Part shown: positions 27,601 to 39,600 of the stretch, piece by piece
Layout: each line of letters begins with the position of its first letter
Position numbering within the stretch: the stretch's first letter is position 1
Origin: Acanthaster planci
Lineage: Eukaryota; Echinodermata; Asteroidea; Valvatida; Acanthasteridae
DNA: 64,000 bases
NCBI RefSeq assembly: GCF_001949145.1
Contig: NW_019091380.1
Coordinates: 1,891,866-1,955,865, forward strand
Direction of reading: 5' to 3'
Program-made: the position numbers and the translations under genes
The notes under the pieces: generated by a model
Databases searched by the model: none
Told to the model about the DNA's origin: nothing
What the model saw: only the letters and a program-made list of their open reading frames with translations

Positions 27601-30600
27601 AACTTCTATTGTCAAGTTAAGGGAGCGTCTCAAAAATCGCCAATATTTCCATTCCATTGGACTGTTCCCACTGGAATGCTGGCATTCCATTGGATGCGGG
27701 CACGTTTCAGACTGATCCAGGCAGCGTTACGACAGACTGTTCTCACAAAGGAACACAGCCTTCCATGTGGAACGTCGTGTTTCCCAAGGATCGGCTGACC
27801 ATTCCAGAATGAAAACACGGCATTCCGATGCGTCTCATTATTCTGACCGTTCAGAATTATGAGACGCTCCCTAAATAACATCAAAGCATGTCTCACTAGT
27901 GAAACTGGTGCTTTTATTCAGTTATCAGGACATGCTGAAAAACTTGAATCAACTTACGAGTCTCGCAGTTATATCCCGTGAAACACATGGGGCAGGTGCA
28001 CGTGTAGTTGCTACAGTCGTTGGGATCGATGAGACAGACTCCACCATTTTGGCAAGGGTTGAACTGACACTGGTCAATAGCTAAACGAAACAAATATCAC
28101 TCACCAAATAGCTTTATACGAGGAAAACCATTCAAGCAAGGCCCCAAAAACTACAATTGCCCAGTGTTGTAGTCGATTACCAAATTCACTACCATATATT
28201 AAACTTAAAGCTGGACAGCAAAGGACTGTTGAAATAAAACCATGAAGGTAAGACTGTAAACCAAATTTAAGACTTCAGAGTCTAAATCTAAGACTTCAGA
28301 GTCTAAATTTAAGACTTCAGAGTCTCCCAGTTTGGTGAAGATAAAGTTTTCAGGAGAAAAGTACTCCACGCATAGTTGGCCACGTTATACACTTGTCATA
28401 AACCTCAATTTTCATTTTATATTGTAATATTACCTTGTTAGGTAGTTAGGAGGAGAGGCTAGATAACGTTGGACTGTTATTGAATGCACAAAGATAAGAC
28501 TGAAAACAGTCTAAGACTTCAGACACTCCACTTTGGTAAAAATTAACTTTGAAGAAGAAAAGTACTTAAAAATAATCAGCAAAGTTCTTTTTGAGTGCAG
28601 TGCATGTTTGGAATTATCATTCTATTTTATTAGATTACCTTGGTGCAACTTTTACTGCCCATGTTTGGCCAGCTTTGCTCCCTTCTAACAAGTTTAAAAT
28701 TTGGCAGGGAACTTGACACTCAGAAAAGTACTCCAGGTAGCGAGCCAACGCTCAATTCAGCAACTGCCCCAGACATAGGGGCACACTGAGCAAAACCTCA
28801 AGTTAATTTTGAATTCAAGGGATCAATACTGCACCACAAATGTGACCAACCATTCCAAAACCTGACAGAAGAGTTTAAAACGATTATCAATTTCGATTAT
28901 CTGAAAATGATATCAGTGAAAGCACAAACAATGTGAATTCCATTGCTTTCCAAGCAATGCTTTCCTAAGCTGTTAAATGCTTACGTACATGTAGGAATAC
29001 TTTAGAGTGTGAAGACTAAGTATAGGGGAGAAATTATCAAACATCAAGATTACCTACTTCAGCCTGGTTTAGGGGCATTTGGTCACAAGTAGTAAAGATG
29101 CCAACAATGCTTGGAGGAAAGACAAGGTTTGCGTCTGGTTTCAATGAAGGCAAGGAGCCCATGCATAAAAAGTCAAGGTTGGCTGAGCTACTACTTACGG
29201 AAGGAGCATGTGTTGCCCTCGTAGCACATCGGGCAAGTGCAGGAGAACCCTAAGCAGAAGTTGGGATCCTGGACACATGTACCTCCATTCTCACAGGGAG
29301 CAGAATTGCATGGGTTCTTGGCTGTGAGGAATCAAGAGGCACACAAAAACCGTAGAACTTCACTTCCCTGGTAAAGCAAACCTTCATCACCACAAGCAAT
29401 GAGACAGTGCTGTGGTCATACTAGGTGTGTGTGTGTGCTGGGTCTCCAATTTATACTTCATTCAAACATGATCAAAATTTGGGGCTTTGGGTATAACTCA
29501 CGGATGTCACAGTTGGTCCCCTCAAAGCAGAACGGACATACGCATGCATACTCTCGGCAGGCGTCTCCCGTGGTGGATCGCTGACAGAAACCATTGATGC
29601 ATGGATTGTTGGCACAGGGGTCCAAGGCTGTCAGATTAATCAAGCAAAGGATCGTTTAGCAAACACCCAGGCCAAAACAACACTTCATCCTATAAGCCAT
29701 GTAAACCATAAATGTACCACAAATGGTGTGTCTCTTACTCCATATTTTTTAATTTACACAATTTAAGATTTGTTTGGACCTGTAGAATGATTTTGGATGA
29801 TATTGCCACTTTGAGATGTCATGAATGAAATGGTTTGCTTACAAAGTACCAGTAACTCAATCAAATTTTGCATCCATACTGCTACCACAAACTGTAAATA
29901 CTCCCAAAGTAAACCGCCTTGCTAATAGCAACACTGGCTGCGACTTTCAAGCACATAGGACGCACCTGACAGGTTCTCTTCTCATTTTGCCTCCAAAATA
30001 AAAGGGCTCCTTTTCCAAGAATTACTTCTGCTCAGCAGAAAGCATGTTTTACAAAGAATATGAAGATTTTTAGAAGGATAAAGTTGTGAAAAGGAAATAA
30101 AAGGTGTTCCCTAACACGTCTTTCTGCCTTCATGTTTTTACTGGAAAAAAAAAGCTCAAAAGAATTCTTCAACTGAAACAAGTTTGAGACGACAAGTGTA
30201 CAATCACTCGACCAATTCTCCTTCGGACCGATACATCTCAAAAGGACTCTACAAGGCTTTCTTGTAAACCCTCATTCGCTGAAGTCTTCAATGTCTATTA
30301 ATTCTAAATCTGTTATTTAACTGACCTGTACAAAGCTTTCTTCATATCCCACCAGGTCCATGCTAATAGGCAAACTTTCAAAGTGCAACAGAAGGATCCC
30401 TGCCAAGGCTTTGTGTTCAGAAAGAAGTAAATAAATTGCCATCGCCACTGCCTACCTGTTTGGCACTGCTCTCCCTCAAAACAGCCTTGGCAGGCACAGG
30501 TAAAGTCCAGACACGAGGACTGGTTGACGCGACACGACCCGCCGTTCTCACATGGGAAACTGCTGCAGGCATCTTGGTCTTCAAACACAGACACAAAAAG

Positions 30601-33600
30601 AAACGATGCAAGGTTTTGAACTGCTATTCAATTCCTCCACAAAGGAGATGGTATTGATTCAATGCTCAAAATCCATGCTTGTAATAATAACTGCCGTCTT
30701 TCGAGCCATAAAGATTGTCAGAATTAGCTGTTTGTACAGACAAGAATGAACATTTCGGCAGGTGAAGTTTCCATTTCTTTTCAATCTGATTGGGAATGAC
30801 GTCCTCTTATTTCTTCAAGGACAATACTGGATTTGTTTAGACTCTGAAGGCCTTGGTAGAATGAGGGGGAATTGGAATATGCCATTTCACGACTCGATGC
30901 ATCTGTGAGTTTAAAAAGAATCTTTGAACTGTCTTATTGTAGACAACCCTAAAAAACTAAAACCAAGGGTCTTTTTGTTGCACACAGATCTGGATCTCAA
31001 TCAGTGATCCCATAGCTAGTTTGCACTATCCATTAGGAAGGGTTACGGTGTCAGTGAACCAAAGTTAGAACACTAACAATGACTCGGATCTGGGTGAAGT
31101 AAACAGGCCCAATATTCTACCAGTTAAATCCTCCAAAGTGAAATTTGTAATAATTGTTATGACTTTCCAGTAGAAAGGTTTGAACGGCAATACTGCCTAT
31201 GTAAATAGAATTTTATTGTTTTGTTGTAAAGGGCTCACAGAGCAAAAGTCAAGTGCGGGGGAGCATGGTTGAGTGGGTAAACCCCGCTGAGCTCACCACA
31301 AACAGGCTGCAAAGGGATTAATGGGAGCATGTGTAATCCACTGCCGATAACATACATTTCATTGAGTTTCCCCGTGGGAGGCCTACTGGAAACCACGCAG
31401 ACAAACAGGATTTGAAACATCACAGGCTGAGACGGTTTCATGTCAGTGACAAAATACAATTCTTCATTTCAAAACAGACCTGTAATGCTCTTTCCACAAA
31501 CAACAATGCTGTGGGTTTTATGGAAAATGCAGAGAGAGGACTCACAGATGGTACAGGTAGGGCCGGTGTAACAGTTGACACACGTACAGGACGTCTGGGA
31601 GCATGTATCGTCCATCACACAGAGGCCACCATTCTGGCAAACATTGTTGGTCAGACAAAGATCCACAGCTGAAATATCAACAAAAAATGATAACTACACG
31701 TATATTGGTAGAATCTAGGAATTGTGCAACAACTTGCAGTAACTGATGTAGACACCAACAGAACAAAGTGAAGAAAAGTTCTTATGAAATAAATGCAAAA
31801 TCCAACAGTTTGGAAGAACAACCCGATTTTCATGGTCACTTTTATTTTTCATCATGGCAGATTCGGGTTTAACTTTCACTCTTAAAGCCAAAAACATGTA
31901 CATGTACACTTTCTGTAATATTTATTTGATAAACTCGCATTGCAATAATGTGATGCCAAACTTTAAAGGGTACTTTTACAGAAGTCTTGCAGTCAGGTTG
32001 ACACCAATTTCATGAGAATCAGACAAAGCGTTCTTGTGAAATGCCGACTATTCTAAACGGTTTAGGCTATAATGTTAATTTTCACTAACATGTGCTCAAA
32101 ACCCACAGGCTAGCAATAGCATGCAAGAGAGAGTAAACTATAAAATGACCTTAAAAGCCAATGCCTCCCAACCGAGTTGAAACTTCACATAAACCCCCTT
32201 ACGAGCTGTTGTTACATGCTGATCTCATTTCAAAATAATTGGCTGTGGGAAAGCCGTGTTCCTGGCTGAAGATGGTTAAAAAAACCCAGGTTTTTAGAAT
32301 TAAAACAGTTGATTGAAACTTGTCCAAAGCTTCCTTCAGTGACTTGTACGAATTTATGTATAGTTTTAAACTGTTAAGTCTTGAAAAGCACTACACAGTT
32401 AGAGTCCAGTCTGTCCAGAAAAATATGAAATCAAAGTCAATGGAAGGGACTAATACGTACGATCGGCACAGAAAGTACCCTGGAAGCACGAAGGACATTG
32501 GCAGATGAGGTCTCCCACACCACAGCCCGTACCCTGGGGGATACAGGTTCCTCCGTTCTGACATGGGTTGCTAGGATTCATGCACTGGTTTTTGCCTGAA
32601 AGACGGAGGGAAAAAATATAATTTAATCCTCAATTTTCAATGCTATAAATTAATCTTACACCTTCAAAGTTATTGGGTTTTAGTGGATTTTTTAGGATTA
32701 AGAGAGGCAGAGCGAGGCCTCTTTTACTAATTCCAGAAAGTCTTTATCCTTCAAGTTACATTGCAAGGTGCTGGGTTTGTTCATGATGTTGAAAACTTAA
32801 CAAAATTCCAAACAACTTTCAATTTGCTACTGTGCCTTTCATCAAATAAACCAAGTTAGACTTCATACAATAACTTTCTTATTCTTCAGTTGAATATCCA
32901 GCCTATATGTACATGTCAACCCCGGGGGCAGAGGATCAAATGAGCAGGTCTTTGTAGATATTCAGATTACTGTCTGGATGACTGACAAAACTGTCTGAAA
33001 AAATACTGGAGCATACTACGTGTGTGCCGGACTATTGGGCGATTTAATTTAACAATAGGTACCATGGAACCCTGGATCAATTTTGGTATGACGCTGGGCA
33101 TGTACATGTTCGCACACCAGGAAGTTTACTGGATTGCTTTATGAGCCTCACTAGAAGTGGCTTTGACTATTTTTTTTAAAGACAGCACAGTGAGACCCCA
33201 GCGCAATGATCTTCAGAAGGCTGACTCAACAGCCGTTACAACCCAGGTTAAGCTTGATCAAATAACCCACATCAAACACACATGCCACAAATCGTACATG
33301 CAGCGGTGATGTTTGTAAGAGTCCAAGTTTAATTGAACTTTCACAACAAATAAAACCTGCTGCAAAGTGAAGTGACAGCGGGCATGGTGTTTGTGTCTAA
33401 TGTAGGATTAACACATCAGTGTAGAGCTCCAAATTTTATAGAAAGGACAAAAAACGTACTGGTGTGTGCACTTGAAAAAATGTAAAGGTTTTGGGGGCAA
33501 TCCTTACTTGTAGGACACCTATGTTTGTGTTTCACTCACCTTTTCCAACTTCTCATAAGGTGTGCATCAATGCAACAGGACATTCGATACCTCAGAAGTG

Positions 33601-36600
33601 TTTTTTTTTTCAAACAACTGAAAGATTGGAGGCTCTTGTTGGGGAAAACATTGCTAGAAGTTTGAAAATCTGTTCACGATCTTGCCAAGTTGGCAGTTGA
33701 AGATAGCAGGAAGATCATAAAAGTAAGGACTGTCCTAAATGGGGGGCCAACACCATTGTCATGATTGAAAACAGCTCAACCTCCCCCCCCCAAAAAAAAT
33801 ACACTTTACTTTTTCTTCTTAAGAATGTGAACATCATTTTTGTTTACTGCAACAAGTTTCTGAGGTTCAAATAAGGTAACACCAGCATGACTAACATCAA
33901 TCCAAATCAATGACTATCATCAATGCCCATTTGCCTTCTAAGGAAGGTCACTCCACACACAAAACTCAGTTCCTTCTTTATAGCTCTGCATAAAGAATAT
34001 AAACGATAAGGACAGTGGCTAAGCCTTTTGTGCAAAGCCAGACAATGGGTTTCAAAACTGGCTAAGGTCAAAGGTCATGGGCAGTGCAATTTGCAAACCT
34101 CCATAGGGCTAAGTATGCGTGCCAGGTGCAAACAACAAAAAGAAATAAAAATGGCAAGACTGAAGAGACTCGTAAAGTAATCCAAGCTTAATACAAGTAC
34201 ATGTACCCTTGATATTTAGAGCTGTGTAAAGAGCGCCGAGTCTATGAGTTTGTTTTCTGTATTCAATCAGAGACAATGAACAGTAGACAACAATCACCGA
34301 CAAATCCTATGGGAACCCTTCCCAAAAAAGTTGAAATCTGAACAAAGCAATTAATAGCGGGCAAATACTTGAATGTATCTGTGATGGCACTGAAGCTTTT
34401 TTTTTGCTTATAAATATAACAGATGACAAAAGGAAAAATATTCATTTCTGACATGTCAAACCTTAACTCAGAAAAAAAAGTGTGTCGATTTTGAGCTCGA
34501 ATATCTCAACGTTAGAATCTGTTCTTTGCAAGACTTCATATTCTTGTCATTCATGGTGCATACAGGTGGGGCTTAAATTTGTTTATCACCTTCATCATTC
34601 TCATCAATCATTCTGGTGTGTCAGTAGGCTGTCCAGGAAGGTCAACCCAGTCCCAATGTAGAAATCGTCCCAAGCTTTTTAATGGAACAAACGTCTCTTA
34701 TTTTGCTAAGAATTTAACTTACGTTCCTGGCATATGTCTCCTTGGAAACACTCGGTACACTGACAGAACGTTGATCTGCAGTCGACGCTCTGGAAACATA
34801 CCCCTGAGTTCAGGCAGGGGTCCGAGCTGGCACAAATGTTGAAGGCTGCCATAGACCAAAGAAATAAAAGTATTGGTTTCCATTTACATGTATATCAAAT
34901 GCCTAAAACATTCACCAAGGTGAAGAATGTAAGAAGGAAAAGCTGAGCGTCATCAATGCAACGTTTGCAGAGATAGATCCAGCACTAATTAATAAAGGGG
35001 AAGGAACATCTTAATTGGAGATGGAACCCAACCATCTGAGTGGAGCATAATTAGTTCCTCTGTATGAAAATGTTGTCTTTAAGTAACCGAACATGCAATT
35101 GACAGAAAAATAAAGTCAGGAAAAAACAAGTGGCATGAAAAGTAAATTACATGTACATGTACCTCTCCCGCCCGATCATCTACTGGTTTTAGATTAATGG
35201 AATTTCACATTTTATTTTCAGCAGTCGTTTTCTCTTATAATATTACTTTCCTCTATTTTTACAGAAATTTTCAAAGATATATATTACAAAAGGACTTCTT
35301 TGAGAAAGATTTTACAAGATTATCTCAAGTGACTTCAGGTGAGTGCAAAGTTGAAGCAAGTCTGATGCCAAGGAAATTTTGCAGCAAAATATACTCCAGT
35401 TGGGATGTGTTAAAAATTTGGCAAATTTCAGGCATGAACATTTCATCTAATGTTAAAAAATTACAATGTACATGAATATTCACTTTTATGCCAAGCGCAA
35501 ATCGGCCTTGATACTTACGAAGCTGGCATCTTGTTCCTCGGAAGCAGGACGGACATTGGCAGGTGTAGCTATTAAATGAGAAATTTGGTATGCAGGCCCC
35601 ACCATTCATACAGGGCATCCAGCCACAAGGATCAACGGCTAAATGATCGGGAAAGAACCAATATACATGAACATCAAACTCAACAACGGAAATTACCTTA
35701 CTTGCAATTTGATCATGAATGAAAGTGATAAAATAGAATTAAGTATCACTGCACAGCTCAAGGAAAGAGCATATCATCAGGCAGAATTTATATTGGAAAG
35801 TGTACTTTTGAACAGCAAATGAGTATTCGCCTAAAGAGCAATTGATTGATTGCTTAACAAAGGGTCAACTTGCAACTTGGTGCATGTCTCCGAGGTGCGA
35901 AGAGAAATGCCTCTTTTTTCTGGTTCAGCTGAATTATATTTACACCTTAAGCAGATCAGCTGCTTTGTGTTTGCTCCCTTGGCAGATTTGATACCTAACA
36001 CTGCCTAACCAGGAGGGGAATACATGCAGGCTATATTCAGTGATACATGATGTAGGACTGAGGCTAAACGATGTAGGCCTATAATGGCCTGAAAAAATGC
36101 CTGAGCATTTTTGTTTTAAAACAATCATGACAATGACAACAGTCAACACATGATCATTGGCCTACATGCAGGCCTACGTTCAAAGTGAAACTTATTTCCC
36201 ACAGTGTGGGGTCCGACATCCGTCCGTCCCGCTCCACCCACTGACTGAACGTGCATGACGTGGGGGCGGGGCGCGCGGACGTCAGACCCCATTTTTCTAG
36301 TTCTGGGGCTGTGGAGGTACCAGGTAGGTCCATGTGCATGAAGTGCCTCAAATGCACAACTGTTCCAATGATTTTTCTTATCTACAAAACATGTTACTGG
36401 CAAAAATGTCCGTGGAAAAGTGAAAAGTTTATACCATTATTAGCCAACCGAAATTCAGCAAAAACAGCAAACGACAGTCAAATACACCGCCGCGCTAGCG
36501 CTGAATGCCGTAATAAGCTGCGCCCTCAAGAGACCTCAATGTATTACCAGGACAGACTGGTACATGCATGCCCCTTCAAGCGGCGTCTGCCTTGGAATCA

Positions 36601-39600
36601 ACATGCTGCCTTGGAATTATTGCGGAACTGAGTCAGTGCTCAATAAAATGTTAGAAAATGCCACTGGAACATCGAACGACATACAACAGATCCAAAATTG
36701 AAATTTTACCATTTGAACTGAATAATGCAGCCTGCCCAATGAACATGCAACGGAGACGAAACGCAGCGACCAAGCTGAGTATTGGGAAACGGCGCATCAA
36801 CGTAGCCAGCGCGGCGGATTAACGCAGTATTTATTTTTATATTGCAATGTATATCTGTTGAGTTATACAGGCCAATGATCAGATGGTGTTTACAAAAATC
36901 AAGAACAAATGAATAAATACGACTTAAAGAAGCTGGAGAAAGGTGGGGGCATATTAGGCCTGCACATCTCACCCACAGTATCTCCCCCGGCAAAGCTCGG
37001 CCTGGCATGCACGGCCCCATCCCCAGAAAAATCAAGAGAAAAAATAAAAGAATTAAAAATAGGCCGCGAAAAGAAACTAAAAAACGGCTGAAAAAGAAAA
37101 TCACTATTAAAAATGATGATAATTCCTCGATATTGACCCACGACTGCTGTCATTATTATTGGAACCCATGCTGCACTCTAACTCCGGGTCAGATTGACCC
37201 AGAATTGGGTCCCATTCGGCTTTATTTTTCTGGGTCAGATTATGACAGGGTCAAATACGACCCGAAAGGGGACCTAATAGAAATAAGTGCTTCCCAGCTA
37301 GGTTTGGGGAAGGGTGAACATTGCAACTCACCCGCCGTCCACGAAACACTCCAACCCCGGAACTCCTGATTCTTGTCAGTGGAGAAGAAAATCCAAATGG
37401 TATCTGAGTCCAGGGTCACAGGTAACGGAGCGACTGTGCCGTCGAAGCGCCTGGGGAACATGCCGGTCGACACGTTGGTGGTCACCAGATCGTCCGGGAA
37501 GGCCAATCCGGTCCCGATGTAGAGATCGTCCTTCAAATTCTCTTCCACCTCGAAGACGCTGGCGAAGGTCAGGGTGATGGAGTTGGCCGAAGGGATGTAG
37601 AGCTGATAGAAGGAGTTGCGCAGCCTCTCATATGCGTTGGGGTAGTTGGGGGATTGAAAGGTACTGAGATTGCAGGTATTGGGCCAATCAAAACATCGGT
37701 TGACTTCGTGCAAAAGAAAGACATCTGTTTGAGGGAATGAACACCAAATGGTTGATATAAGTGAAACCAACTACATGTAATTTTACGAAATATAATGCCA
37801 CTTTTGCAATACATGTAGTTCAATTAAGTAGAGGGGCGAAAAATAATGGAAGCTAAACTTCCAGACTGAACAGCCTTTCCAGAGACTGCATGTGGTGTAT
37901 GATAATCGGTAGGACTGGAAGCAGGTAGTCTATATATGTTACTCAAAACAGTGATGCCCAGGTACCTGCAAGAAGAAACGAAGTTACCCTCGAATTCTAC
38001 CCTACCTTTGGACTAAACGTTTTGCGTCCCGTGCGCATAAATTCCTGCACAATAAGTTTTGAAAACTTGGTTGCAGGCACTCGGCCCATAATTTAGGACA
38101 GGTTAAGCCTGGGTAAGATTCCAACCATGATCAAAATAGAACAAAACTAATGAACACTGAGTAAACCAGACTTGCCGCGACAGCACACTGTACTTACTTG
38201 ACGTTATGCTGCAGTTAAACCCCATGTAGGAGTCGACACACTCGCAGGCAAAATCCGGGGTCCTGCCCGGTCGCTCGTAACACGTGCCCCTTCCGTTGCA
38301 AGGGTTACTCTGACATGCTGTAAGAAGAAAAAAAACAAAAGAAACTCGAAAATTCCGGCTCAGGAATCTTAAACCTATCGACCAAAATTGTGGATTTGAT
38401 GGACATCATAAGACCAGCTATTGGCTAACGCGGTGGTTCTACGCGTATGGAGCAAATTTTTTTCTCAAGTTCCACAATCCATTTTACTCCCCATTGAATT
38501 GAAGCGTGTTCCAGCATTTTCTAATTTCTTGTCTCCATTACGGCAAATCAAAGTTACTTTTTTCAGGTGTATGACACTTAGATCTTAAGGAATTTGAATT
38601 TTTGTTCTTTGGAAAATTTGTTCAAGGCCAACCTTATTTCCAAAACTCTGTAAGGAAAGTGTTTAAACCTGTTTGTAATGACATGAAGACTCTACCACCA
38701 AGCTTGCCGGAGATCAGTGGATAAAATGTGACATTTAAATGCGATTCTCTTTGAAGAGTTACAGATGAAAGCCACACTTCCCGGTTCTTATAGCTGCTAT
38801 GGTACACACACATGTACAGGGAATATTTACTGACCGTTTAGAAAGTGTACAGGGGTGTCTTAATTAACGTTTCCGAGAATTCAGTTTTGGGTAGAACCTA
38901 AATTGCTACAAGATGTTAAAAAATTGACATCATAATTTTTCTCTGATGTGTCTTGACATATGTGCTTATTTAGAAGCATCTTGTTATTGCTGGACGCATT
39001 ACATGCATTATATAAAACCCATATGAGTGACAAATCTCCCAATATGAATTCCTCACGCATCTACTCTGATGACCTTCGAATTCAGCCCCGAACCGTGCCT
39101 GACTGTGCCTTTCCTCTGCTGGGCCGGTAAAAAAACAAGATTGAATTAAAATGCCTTGTGGAATGCATGACGTTTAATTTTGATAAAAGAATTCGCGTGT
39201 AGAAAGAAATATGACCTCACCAACGTGCCCCGAATACCAATTTCACTGCAGCACACAATGGACATGTAAATTACGAAGTTGACGTAGTGCACGTCGCTTT
39301 ACAGCCCGCTCAATTGTGCGAAAGCGAGTATTTCAACAAAACCATCCACGTGAAATGAAAATTTAACTGCGGGTGAAAAACATAACTTTATTTCAAAAAG
39401 CCCAGCTAAAGCTTAGATATTCCTGACATTTCGTCCATGAAATTTCTGTGGTAACCCAAGGATTAATAACATCCACCACTTTTTTCACGAAATGAAAACC
39501 TTGCTAACTCTGAAAATATCCAAACGCAGAGCTCTGGCATCCTCAAATACAAAATGAAATACTACTTTTCTGAAGAAACAATTAACTTTCCAGCTTAGCT

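Larger units (their letters stand above)
35639..37331 (-). other. Intron between CUB exon and module 1
   Basis: No exon is seen in these 1.7 kb. The stretch contains a GC-rich imperfect hairpin at 36206-36291, a CpG-rich patch near 36475-36830, and just below the CUB donor two GGGTCA/TGACCC-rich segments (37186-37260). Confidence 0.5.

Noticed and set aside
563-35638. Assignment to Notch, fibropellin or laminin
   Set aside because: There are no LNR, avidin-like or laminin domains in view. Calcium-binding EGF motifs are absent and the eight-cysteine spacing differs from laminin EGF.
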